From positions 16,430,001 through 16,494,000 of the forward strand of contig NC_065876.1 in the NCBI RefSeq assembly GCF_933775445.1: DNA of 64,000 bases. The letters are read 5' to 3'. Source of the DNA: Argentina anserina (Eukaryota > Streptophyta > Magnoliopsida > Rosales > Rosaceae). Under the pieces are notes generated by a model. That model saw only the letters and a list, made by a program, of their open reading frames with translations. It had not been told where the DNA came from and searched no databases. Each line of letters begins with the position of its first letter. The stretch's first letter is position 1. Of the stretch, positions 23,371 through 34,265 are shown in pieces. The position numbers were made by a program, and so were the translations under genes.

Positions 23371-24767
23371 CTACACATACCTCTATTCATACTGTTTGGA
23401 ATGGTGATAAAACAAGGAGCTTAAGAAAGGAATAAGGGAATTCTTCTCTGAATTGTTCACCTGAAATCTTAGCCATTTAGGTTCTAGACTAGCTCTACTC
23501 ACTAGCCTTGAGGAGTCATCTGTTGGAAGCTTGTTCTCCACCCGTTCGACACCTCATGGTTCTCCAAGTTTGGATACAAGTTGATGGCTTAATCAAGGTT
23601 GGTGGCTGGATTTTGGATGCAGGAGAATCTGGGAAAGAGGAAAAGAGGAAGAACACGACGAATAGAGAGGACAACCATCTGAGTTTCAGAAGAGAAACAC
23701 CCTGAAAAAGGAAGAAGAAGGAGGAGGTGAAGACCAAGTAAGAGAATAACTGAAGAAGAAAAGAAAGGATGTCGTATGAATTTCTACGACAAGAGGTTTT
23801 TTTTTTCTCAACCTATTTTGGGATTGGGCAATGGGTCAAGGTCTTGGGCTTCACCTCTCTATAAAACTAAAATAAAAACAGAAAACTTATTTAGGCTATT
23901 TTCAGTAAAATACCATACATATGTGATATGTCACATTGTCAAAGAAATATATCTATATTTTATAAATTCTATTATATATATATATATATTTCAGGTTGTT
24001 ACAGCCTTCCACGTCCAAACATAGAGTCTTCGCTAGAGAAACACCGCTCAGAAGAACCGACATCCTTTGCCACCAAAGTTGACGTTGTCAAATAACTCCA
24101 ACCTCGAACCAAAACGAGTAGGAACCACCTTATGGGAGAAGACCCACCATCACCGCCACCCAAAACCCTAGAGGGTTAGAGTTTCCGTGGCCCAAAATCC
24201 TACGATGTGTTTTGCTCAAAAGCAAGTTGAGTTAGTTTTCATACCAATAAAAAAAAGAAAAAAAATCTTGTTTATATATTAGCCCTAGAATAAAAGTAAT
24301 GATCTGGCTTAGAGCGTCACCAGTAGTGGTCGCTAAATTTATTGTTAAATGTAGTGTAAGGTTAAATTTAACGATCACTTTTATGAGTTACATTCCATCA
24401 AGCATTGCTAAATTAAATTTAACATTAAAATTGAAAATGTCACGTCAAAAACGAAATAAATTAATTAACCGTAAAAAAATAAGTTTTATGTCAAATTCTC
24501 TATTCTATGGTGCTATATTTGCCAATTCATTTAGTAATTTTTAAATTGACCATATTTTGTCAATTTTACTAGACTTATGTTTTCCCTAAAAAGTTGCAAG
24601 ATTTGATATTTTTTTTTTTTACAAAATAGCAATTGTGATGTAGGTGCACTTACATGATACAAGTGAATCCAGATCGGAATAGGTCCAAGTCTTTGTAGCA
24701 ATATCCCTCTATGTCTTCAGCTTCACCTAGGTAATCACAAACGTCAACCCGAGTCAGAGGCTAGGGC
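23371..24767. other. Repeat-like intergenic DNA, boundaries unresolved
   Basis: It contains a GGTTGTTACA segment near 23994-24003 that looks like an LTR end, an AT microsatellite near 23973-23989, and a stretch from 24300 beginning GAGCGTCACCAGTAGTGG that resembles MITE termini. I could not pair any of these with a second end or a target duplication. No gene was recognised. Confidence 0.4.
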
Positions 24768-24783
24768 TGGTGGTGTGCTGACC

Positions 24784-25984
24784 TGAAACGACCTGACCTA
24801 AAACTAACATATTTACGCGTTAAAATCAAATTTACATCAAACCTTAGTTGGGCTGCCTACGTACCATTTACAAGGGATCAAGCAATTCGTAATTCAACTA
24901 TCCACCAAGTCAAACACTCCAACCTACTGAAACCACATAACCCACACATTTACCACAAACCTACCGCATTCACCATAACAACGAAAACCTCATAACCATT
25001 CACCCATCAAACACACCACCCCACATCCATTATCAATCAAGACAATCACATAGCAGCAAACATTAAATGAATACAATGCCTACGTCAATAACACATTATT
25101 CCTACAAACGATTGTCTAGATTAACAACATCATTCGATAATCAATTTCGTCGATTAAGATGTCGATAAGTTCATATCGACGAATGCTACTCAATGGAGTA
25201 ACTCACTACTCCAAAAACTACCTCACGCGCCGCCGCAATGGCTGCACGTGGGCCTCACGCGCCACTATTCTCCGACCACTCTAAAATGACTTGACTCTAA
25301 CATGAAAGTTATAGATCATTTGAAAAAAAAAACTTTTTTCACGAAGGCTTCGAATCCCAGATCGGCCGGAAAACTCCTCCGAAAATCAAAATAGTGCTAG
25401 AATTCCCAAATCTTGAACCCGCCCAAATCGTAGCTCCAAGGACCTCAAATCGTGCCCAGAAAGAAGAGATAAGCTGGAAAGAGGAAGACTTAAGCTCCGA
25501 GCTTGCCGGAAAACACTACAGCTCTGACGACCATGGTGGCAGTCCCTTGCGGCCTTCGCTGCGCCGTGTACGGCGGTCGGAGGGGCATTCCACTAGTATA
25601 GATCGACGGGAAATAAAGAGGCGGAGCGAATTGGACCGGTGGCGTCTCGATCGTGGCAGGACGGTGGAGATCGCCGACGAAGAAGCTTTCGGGGTCAAGG
25701 ATGAACAGTAACCTCCCAAAATTCGAATTTCATGTTTTGATTTTTTTTCTTTTTAAATCCCCTATTTATACTAAATTCTAAAAATGCTCAATTGCTCTTT
25801 TTATTCATAACTTCTTCATACGAACTTCGATTTAGGTGTTCCGCGTGTCCACGAATTCGTATCGACGAGCCCTACAACTTTCATGAATGAAGTTTTTTAA
25901 AAAACTTGTGCATCAAAAAGTCAACGTTTAGAGTCGTTACACTTAACGACACTATACGAGTAAAAAAAGTTCGGGACGTATCAA
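24784..25984 (-). mobile_element. Solo-LTR-like segment, minus orientation, flanked by 16-bp direct repeats
   Basis: On the + strand it starts TGAAACGACC and ends CGTATCAA (TGA.ACG against CGTATCA termini). Read on the minus strand its head carries GTTGACTTTTT and GGGCTCGTCGATACGAA, shared with the LTR at 11633-14119. Flanks are identical 16-mers, TGGTGGTGTGCTGACC, at 24768-24783 and 25985-26000. A 16-bp duplication is longer than the 5 bp normal for LTR elements, so either the insertion was atypical or the site was already repeated. The open frame at 25394-25711 lies inside and is not considered a gene. Confidence 0.55.
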
Positions 25985-26000
25985 TGGTGGTGTGCTGACC

Positions 26001-27292
26001 TATGACTTTTCAATGCTTAAGTAAGTATGTTTCTAAACAAGCCAAAAGTTAATGAGTTAGGGAGAAGTTATTGTTTGTCGAAATTTATGTGGTATTTATA
26101 GGTCTTGAGGCGCGTGCCTGGTTTCCACATTTCAATGTGGGATTAGAGACTGCTCTGGGTAATGTTAAAAGTTCTCGAGGGAGTCATCTTTTACGGCATT
26201 CAGGTTGCACTGGGGCTTGCACTAGTGCATGCCAGCCACTAGGTTATGATGCGAACGGTGCTAGGATCACGTTTCACCACCCAGCGTGCCCATCGGTGAC
26301 CGGACTTGAGAGGAGCTCGTCGATATTTCTACTTCTAACAAGGATTGGTGTTGAAAATACCCTTTCTAGTATATATTAGCGGCTCGAGTGTTACCTCATA
26401 TGTTGCTGAGTTACTGCCCGTTATTACCCTAATATTTACTAGTCTACCAACATATGTAAATGTGATTTTCATTTTTTTCTATAATTAATAAATACCAATA
26501 GTTATAGTGTTAAAGTTACAGACGAGAGGTTGATGGAGTAGTGTGTAGTTATAAACTTCTTTTGTATTTACAGTTTTATCTTTATATTTTCATTTACTAA
26601 AATGTGATTCTAATATTTAAGACAATTTAAAATTAATATATAATATAAGAGTCGTTATGTAATTTCACGTCTGTTGTAGTTGACAAACGGTGAGCATATA
26701 TACTAATTTTATTAATTTATAAGAAACTCACTATTTGCATTTACATGACTCACATATGACGCGTACTCCATTCTAATCGATTTCTTATCCGTTGTCCCTC
26801 CATTGCCACCGGCGACGGGTTTTGACGGTTACCTCATTCTTCCCACACATAAATAATGCCTTCAGTCTCGGGCGTTTAAACTGTCCCAAAGGCCAAAACA
26901 TGAATAGAAACCAAAACCCTAAGTTGAGTTGGGGACGCATGGTTTGACTTTGAACAGCTAGGTTTGATTGGTGTGGAGTTAAACTTTGTGGCGGCGTTTT
27001 ACACACATCCGTGAATGATGCCATCATTGGGTCCCACCAACCGAAATTTTACAGAGGCACCCGCCCCCACCACCTCCCCCTTAATCCGACGGCCCACCAC
27101 CCACCTACCCCAATCGTACGGCCATTCCGCCAGGCCTCCCTCGTGATCGCTGTACACATTCCAGGCCGTTCAACGTTGATCTATTGAAACGTGGGCTTCT
27201 TCCTCCTTTTATTTCCGCTCTCTTCTTTTTTCTAAAAAAATAAATAAAAATCGAACCATTTTATATGTGCAGCTTTAATTTTTGTGTCGACC
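26001..27292. other. Intergenic DNA leading into the displaced distal PLATZ promoter
   Basis: The first 750 bp show no recognised feature. From about 26790 the sequence becomes more GC-rich and then CT-rich (CCCCCACCACCTCCCCC around 27064-27081; CT-rich at 27190-27230), like plant promoter DNA. Its natural downstream neighbour, before the hAT insertion at 27301, would have been the PLATZ core promoter. Confidence 0.45.
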
Positions 27293-27300
27293 GCCTTAGC

Positions 27301-29530
27301 TAGGGGTGTTAATCGGTTTGAATGGTTCGGTTTATAGGTGATACCGAACACCAAACCGTTCTATTTATTCGGTTCGGTTCGGTTTGGTTTTTCACTTTTT
27401 AAAAAAAAAACCAATTGTGTTCGGTTTGGTTCGGTTTGGTTTTTCTCTGGTTTATATCGGTTTTTCTTTCGGTTATTTTGTAAAGAAAATCGGAGTTTCT
27501 TTCCTTGTCTATCTACTTGATTCTTAACGAAATAAAAAGAACATGCGGACAGATTTGCAAAATTCTATTTACAAGATATAGTTGCTTCACAAATGCATAC
27601 AATTGTAAAAAGCCACTAAACAAGTTATACCACATTAGTAGGCATGTTGTCGTTCCAATATCTAAAATTCAAAATATTAAATTTTGACCGTCAGATGTGA
27701 TCAGCATATTTAAATAAGGATATGGTAAAAAATTCATCTAATGTTGATAATATTTGGGTCTCGATCGATGTGGTCAACATTAACTTAATTTCATCTAATT
27801 AAGTGAATTTGTTCTTACCCCCTCCTTCTTGACTAGTTTTGGTGGATTTTTTCATGCACACACTCTCACATATATGTGATGTAGCAGCTCGTGTAAAATT
27901 TTCAAAATTTTTACGTTCCATGGATAAGGCTACCCATAGGTGATAATAAGCGTAAAAAGGGTTAACCGCCTCGATCGGGACACAAACGTTATCGAAAATA
28001 TGTGATTTTTTTACCATAACCATATTTCACTATACGTAACGCATCATGCGGACAAATTTGCAAAATTCTATTCATAAGATATAGTTGCTTCACAACTGCA
28101 TACATTTGCAATAAGACTACTAAACAAGTTATACCACATTAGTAGACATGTTGTGGTTCCAATATCTAAAATTCAAATTATGAAATTTCGACCGTTGGAT
28201 GTGATCAGCATATATAAATACATATATGGTAAAAAATTCACCGAATTTTGATAAAGTTTGGGTCTCGATCGATGTGGTCAACATTAACTTAATTTCATCT
28301 AATTAAGTGAATTTGTTCTTACCCCCTCCTTCTTGACTAGTTTTGGTGGATTTTTTCATGCACACACTCTCACATATATGTGATGTAGCAGCTAGTGTAA
28401 AATTTTCAAAAAATTTACGTTCCATGGATAAGGCTACCCATAGGTGATAATAAGCGTAAAAAGGGTTGACCGCCTCGATCGGGACACAAACGTTATCGAA
28501 AATATGTGATTTTTTTACCATAACCATATTTCACTATACGTAACGCATCATGCGGACAAATTTTCAAAATTCTATTTATAAGATATAGTTGCTTCACAAC
28601 TGCATACATTTGCAATAAGACCACTAAACAAGTTATACCACATTAGTAGACATGTTGTGGTTCCAATATCTAAAATTCAAATTATGAAATTTCGACCGTC
28701 GGATGTGATCAGCATATATAAATACAAATATGGTAAAAAATTCACCGAATTTTGATAAAGTTTGGGTCTCGATCGATGTGGTCAACATTAACTTAATTTC
28801 ATCTAATTAAGTGAATTTGTTCTTACCCCCTCCTTCTTGACTAGTTTTGGTGGATTTTTTCATGCACACACTCTCACATATATGTGATGTAGCAGCTCGT
28901 GTAAAATTTTCAAAAATTTTACGTTCCAGGGATAAGGCTACCCATAGGGGATAATAAGCGTAAAAAGGGTTGACCGCCTCGATCGGGACACAAACGTTAT
29001 CGAAAATATGTGATTTTTTTACTATAACCATATTTCACTATACGTAACGCATCATGCGGACAAATTTGCAAAATTCTATTTATAAGATATAGTTGCTTCA
29101 CAACTGCATACATTTGCAAAAAGACCACTAAACAAGTTATACCACATTAGTAGACATGTTGTGGTTCCAATATCTAAAATTCAAATTATGAAAATTCGAC
29201 CGTCGGATGTGATCAGCATATATAAATACAGATATGGTAAAAAATTCACCGAATTTTGATAAAGTTTGGGTCTCGATCGATAACATATTTAATTATGTAT
29301 ATTAAAAATATCTATAAATAATATAATTTCTTTATAATATATATATATATTCGGTTTTTCGGTTCGGTTTCGGTTTCCAAACGTCCCAAACCAAAACCAC
29401 ACCAAATCTTTCGGTTTGGTGCGGTTTTTTTGCAGTTTGGTTCGGTTTTTTTTTTCTTCGGTTTTTTTCGGTTATGGTTCGGTTATGGTTCGGTTTTTTT
29501 TCGGTTTTCGGTTTTCAATTAACACCCCTA
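27301..29530. mobile_element. Non-autonomous hAT element, 2,230 bp, 8-bp TSD
   Basis: Terminal inverted repeats are exact over 13 bp (TAGGGGTGTTAAT at the left, complement at the right). Flanking 8-mers are identical, GCCTTAGC, at 27293-27300 and 29531-29538. An 8-bp target duplication with short terminal repeats indicates the hAT superfamily. Both subterminal regions are packed with CGGTT/GGTTCGGTTT units on the same strand, possible transposase-binding repeats. There is no transposase; the interior is mainly a tandem repeat. It sits immediately upstream of the PLATZ core promoter. Confidence 0.9.
27543..29280. repeat. 504-bp tandem repeat, about 3.5 copies, inside the hAT element
   Basis: Units begin at about 27543, 28046, 28550 and 29054 (spacing 503, 504, 504), and the last is cut at about 29280. 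Copies differ by scattered single bases. Each full unit holds the same 74-codon minus-strand open frame (27799-28023, 28303-28527, 28807-29031), with amino-acid changes such as HLWV/PLWV, SMER/SLER and TRAA/TLAA. Because the open frame repeats with the unit it is not by itself evidence for a gene. Confidence 0.95.
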
Positions 29531-29586
29531 GCCTTAGCATCTCGTTGTTCTAGTGTTTTCCATATCTATAATAGAATCCAGATTAT

Positions 29587-29593
29587 TATATAA
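29587..29593 (+). promoter_or_regulatory. Probable TATA box of the PLATZ gene
   Basis: TATATAA is followed by a pyrimidine-rich probable start region (29600-29680). The hAT target duplication ends at 29538, only 48 bp upstream. A 5'-UTR intron is likely: a CAG acceptor-like site at about 29971-29973 precedes the ATG by 25 bp. Confidence 0.6.
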
Positions 29594-29997
29594 CACCCCC
29601 TCCTTCAGTCTTTACCCTAGTTTCTTTCTCTTCTGCCGTTTTTTTTTACTCTTTGGCTTACTGCTTTCATCTTCTTCCGACCTTCAAGGTCTGGTGTTGG
29701 TTTTTGGCTTCTTAGATTCTTCTCGGTTCTGCTTTTTGTTACTTGCCTTTGCTGATTGACTTTACCAACTGGGTTTTGTTTCGTTTCATCAGAAACCGAA
29801 GGGATTTTGTTAAAGAGGACTACAAGAGCAGCAAAGATTGGGGCCGAGTTCAATAGAGCTATGGTACTTTGTTGCATTGTTTGGTTTGGTTTTGTTGGTA
29901 GTTAAAGGCTGAGTCTTTGATTGCCAGAAGGGTTCTTTTTTGAGTTGGTTTGTTGAGTTTTGTTCTTGTTCAGGTGAGTTCGCTTGGGATTGGTCGA

Positions 29998-31062
29998 ATG
30001 GGGAAGGAAGAGGACGAGAGGACTCCTCCATGGTTGAAGCCAATGCTTCGGGCTAAATACTTCAACCCTTGTTCGATTCACTGTGATTCCAACAAGAGTG
30101 AATGCAACCATTTCTGTTTGGATTGTAGAGGACCTGCTTTGTGCACTTCCTGTTTGATTCATCACCAAGGCCATCACTATGTTCAGGTTTGTCACATTGC
30201 TTGGTTGTAAATTGATTTAGTCTTTTTGGAGCTGTGTGTGTGTAATGTTGTGGCTTGAAGAATGTCATTGTTTAGCTGTGCTTTGGTGGATGTTTGAGAT
30301 TAGTGTGTGCTGTGATTTGTGTTTTGTAGATAAGAAGATCGTCTTACCATAATGTGGTGAGGGTGAGTGAGATTCAAAGGTACATAGACATTTCGTGCGT
30401 GCAGACATACATTATCAACAGTGCGAAGATTGTATTTCTGAATGAGAGGCCTCAGCCGAGGCCGGGAAAAGGGGTTACATACACTTGTGAGATTTGCTGC
30501 AGAAGCTTGGTGGATGCCTTTAGGTTCTGCTCATTGGGTTGCAAGGTAATGCGCCTAGCTTTAGCTCTGTTCAATGTCACAATTTCTATGTCTTAAGTTG
30601 TATTCATTGTTAAAGTTCCACATAAATATCATGGTTTGAGCAAGTATACACGCATACTTCATTCTTGTTTTGTGAATGTATTAGGTCTGAAATTTGTGAG
30701 AATTGTGAAATGTCCTACTATTTTATTTGGTATCTGACAACTTCTTATGTATACAGCTTGGAGGTATGGAGCGGGGTGACCCCAACCTCTCTTTTACGGT
30801 GAGGTTTCCAAAACCAAGTCAGATGAATCAGATGTATAACCATCTAAGAGGGTCAGACTCAGATGAATCAACAACCCCCAAGAAGATAGCAAAGACAACT
30901 CAAATGTTCAACCGTTTGATGATGGGGGAAGGCAATGCAACTTCCTCTGATGATGAGGCCACTGCCCATAATCTCTCTCCCTCCACTCCTCCCCTCTACA
31001 ATGATCGCAATGCTGGAAGAAGCAGGCGTAAGGGTATACCTCATCGTGCGCCCTTCTTTTGA
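29998..31062 (+). CDS. PLATZ family zinc-binding transcription factor, 236 aa
   Basis: PLATZ proteins are plant-specific nuclear regulators that bind A/T-rich DNA through Cys/His zinc sites. Three exons splice in phase 0: 29998-30186, 30330-30545 and 30757-31062, all GT-AG. The N-terminus reads [13 protein letters not shown], followed by a B-box-like cluster ([19 protein letters not shown], then [12 protein letters not shown]) at residues about 25-60. The PLATZ core spans the exon 1/2 join ([19 protein letters not shown], residues 66-85), and a second Cys cluster is [20 protein letters not shown] (residues about 116-135). The C-terminal tail is Ser/Asp/basic and low in complexity, as usual. 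The ATG at 29998 is chosen because it gives the normal MGKEE-type start and the upstream frame holds no conserved sequence. It appears intact. Expression may be altered by the hAT element at its promoter. Confidence 0.95.
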
Positions 31063-31676
31063 GGTTCTCATTCCAGTAAATCAAACCATAGTAGAATCAT
31101 AAACTTTTCTATATAATTATAGATCAAGTAGTGGAAGATGAAGCATATACCTTATAATATTTCAAAGTTTGGGTGTGTTGTATAGAAGTCGTGGACTCAC
31201 AGATGTGAATACTAGGGGGAAGGTTAATCAATTACGGTTTGTACATTAGTTATAAACTAGGGGATACATGATAAATATGCTGGCTAAGCTAGTATCATCT
31301 TGTACAAAGTATGGACATATACATGGTTTTCTTTTCTTCTAGATGTTGGAGAAGATGGGAATGATTTTATATTTTAATTACATACATAATGTTGTTATTT
31401 TCTTAGAAGTGATCCGAATGTAGGCGTCCTTAGTGTGCATATTATATGATGGGCAGGCACGACATAGAATTGATAAGATGTATTCTTAGGTTGTTTGTAC
31501 AGTTGTATGATGCGATGATATGCATGCAGTTTCTTCTTTGTGAAGTGATTACATTAGGAGTCTGGTCTGATTCATTTAGTTAACTAAGAAAAGTATTCCC
31601 CGATATTGTTCTTGAGTAGTTATGAATGTGTCACTGTTCTACTCTTACATGTTGTTTCTAGGCTCATCCAGTTTTT

Positions 31677-31779
31677 AAGGTTCGTTTGGTTCTGTTATTG
31701 AGTGTCTGTTATTCAGTAGAATGCGGAATCATTCTAATGGACACAGTCAGACTCTGCGGGAAGATACCAAACGTGCCTT
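31677..31779. mobile_element. Short MITE-like element, 103 bp
   Basis: Ends 31677-31690 (AAGGTTCGTTTGGT) and 31766-31779 (ACCAAACGTGCCTT) are inverted matches at 12 of 14 positions. It lies about 610 bp downstream of the PLATZ stop. The termini resemble those of the larger candidate at 6511-7287. No target duplication could be fixed. Confidence 0.5.
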
Positions 31780-31799
31780 GATGATCCGATTGATTTTTC

Positions 31800-33914
31800 G
31801 TTTCTTCTTAGATATTATTAGTTAAGTACAATGATAATGAAGGAGTTTGGACTTTGGAGATGAGATGAGGGTGATTTTAGGGAAGTTGCTATCGAGGAAA
31901 AAGCTAAATTGCTAGACACGTAAACCCCACCCCACCACACAACAAGAAGCGAGAAAGATTAGTACTAGTGCCACACCCAGATGCTTTCTAGCATCTCTTT
32001 CCCTTTGTCACTTTCAGTGATTGATGAGTCTGAATATGATTCATATATATGATCCTCCTATAATTGAATTTATGTATATAAACAAGTGCACAAGTGGATT
32101 CAGCAGAGCCGTGAAGAATCTGATCTCACTTGTGCCTTCCATTCTTCTCCATCCTCCCTCATCCATTCGATTTTCAATAATACTATATGATTCTATTCTA
32201 GATAAATAAACGTTAGAGGTGCAAGTTTAGAGGCTTAGAAGACCCTCGATCATCGGCTTGTGGACTTTCCTGGGTGGCTGGCCAATATAGCGCTACAAAT
32301 AGGGTAGATACTTTTGAGAAGCACGGAAGTGTGGTTTTTGAATTTAGCATCGACATACTGCCATGTATGTCAGTGGGATAGCTGAAAATTAGGTACATGG
32401 TGTCGGAGGACGGATTTTGAGACAAGTTAGTGTGTCTAAAGGTAGATAATCCAGATGCACGCACTCTAATAACAATAAGTTCAAAGTGTGAGACCATCTT
32501 ATGGTAGATAGTTTAAATACACGTATTATAAGGATAATAAGTTTGAAATTAGGGACATCACTCCTGACTAATGACTTGACTTAGTTTTAGTAGATCTCGC
32601 TCATGTCAAGTGACACGAATGGCCTACTGAATTCGTAACTGACTATTTGTTTCTTGAGCCAGTAGAGCTTTGAGAATGAGTCATTGGCTTTCACATTTCA
32701 AGGGGTGACACGTTTTGGTGATGACTGATGCTTGCTTGACACGTTGAAGGGTTGTGTTGAATAGGTACAATCTCATTGATATCTGAACCTCGTCCTGGTG
32801 TAGGAGATAGGATAGGATTTGATTACTTGAGGTGAAGAGAACAAGGTTGATATTGAGATAAGAGACAAATATGCGGTAGGCTAGCAGGACAATAATAATT
32901 GATGTTTTATTTACTTTGTCTTGTGTCATCATCCATGTAGTGCCGTAGTGGGATTTATCGGATGCCTGCAACTGTGGATAATGGACTCGTACCTTTTTCT
33001 TTTCTAATTAGTTTCCTAGTTCAAAAACATGTAAGAACTGGCTTAATTCCATATTGATGCTAATGGGATTTGACCACGACTTTAGACTTTAGAGTGGGAT
33101 CTTTCTCCATTACCCAAGTGTCCGACTTATGTGTTGATTGACTTAATTCAGTATAATTTGATGTTCTAGTGGATGGCGAAGCAATTCTGACTCAATTGAC
33201 ATTTGTGGGAGACTTGAAAAGAATTAAAAAGAAAATATATGGGCTTCAATATATTTTTGTGAGACATAGAAGATAATTATCACACTATAGATCTGTTTAG
33301 TGTTTATATTTACTGTGTAGAGTATATGACTCGAATCGAACTTGTGCCTTGCGCATAGTAGCATACCTAAGCAAATGAAAGTTTATTATGGGCCTTGGAG
33401 TCTGTTTATTATTGTCGCGCACACGTACAGTTGTTGCAGTACCATTCATCTGAAAGAAAGATAAGCTTCTAGTCTTCTACTACTCTCCATTTCTCCAACA
33501 TCTATTGCAGATTTAATTGCAACTTTAGGCCACTGTACCTCAGTTGCTGCTTGGTAAAATCGACTCTCTCTCTTCAAGACTTCTAATTTTGATTTCTACA
33601 GTTTAGGTTGTATTATAGGTTTTTCTCGATAGTTTTGTTGTTTTTTCTTTTCTTGTATTGCAGATTTATTATCATTCTACATGAACAATGGTAAAGAAAA
33701 TTCACTGGCATTTTGAGGGCTATGAAACGTGCCTCACCCAAATCTTATATCTGATAGGGTTCGTATATTTTACTGCTTACCTGCCGACGAGAGTAAGAGA
33801 TCGCCATCATGGTCAAGTTGGTCGCCACCTCCCCGATTAGTTCTTTCCCTTGACCTCTTTCTTGATTCCTCTGCTAAGTCCATGATTACTTCTCACTCCC
33901 CTTGCACCTTTAGT
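31800..33914. other. Intergenic DNA, nothing recognised
   Basis: AT-rich with only short open frames and no recognised repeats or coding similarity. Confidence 0.5.
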
Positions 33915-34265
33915 TTACCCTTCTCGTTCAAGCCCAAGACCTTGGGGGAGAGCAGTGTTCGCGTTGGGCCTAAGAAATTGGACTGCTGCCATGGGGCATC
34001 CAAGGTCGGCTCCAAGAAGGATGTCTAGAGTTTTCAATCTTCCCCTAACTAGTAACCAAGCAAAAAATTTTGCCTTAGGGGGAATAGTCAGTTCCCAAAT
34101 CCTCTTTAAATAACAAGAAGAGACATTGTATTTGCATATTATGAGCAGACTTGATAGAGAAAACTCCATTTGGGGCAGGACCCAAACAAATTCATCATCA
34201 TTATCATTTAGAGGGATATTAATGACTCCATTTGCTTGGTATGGTTTTGTAACTAAAACCATCAT
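33915..34265 (-). pseudogene. LINE fragment: zinc-binding reverse transcriptase (zf-RVT) region
   Basis: The minus-strand frame reads WVLPQMEFSLSSL, then RIWELTIPPKAKFFAWLLVR, then GRLKTLDILL. This matches the plant L1-type domain (W..P.G.FS..S...L....W....PPK...F.W......L.T) that follows reverse transcriptase. Only about 80 residues are recognisable, and the expected downstream Cys pair is lost. A decayed fragment. Confidence 0.6.

Noticed and set aside
23287..24003. LTR with TGTAAC...GTTACA ends
   Set aside because: The termini look complementary, but the flanking 5-mers (AAGAT and GCCTT) do not match, and the left end lies in the 3' region of the Tat element.
25394..25719. Charged 105-codon + strand and 67-codon minus-strand frames
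   Set aside because: Inside the minus-strand LTR-like segment; no domain and no transcription signals.
27799..29031. Three 74-codon minus-strand open frames as a small gene family
   Set aside because: They are simply carried by the 504-bp tandem repeat; there is no promoter or independent conservation, and the changes include non-conservative residues.
27543..29280. CRISPR-like repeat array
   Set aside because: Units of 504 bp without short repeat/spacer architecture, in a plant nuclear context; a tandem satellite-like repeat within a transposon.
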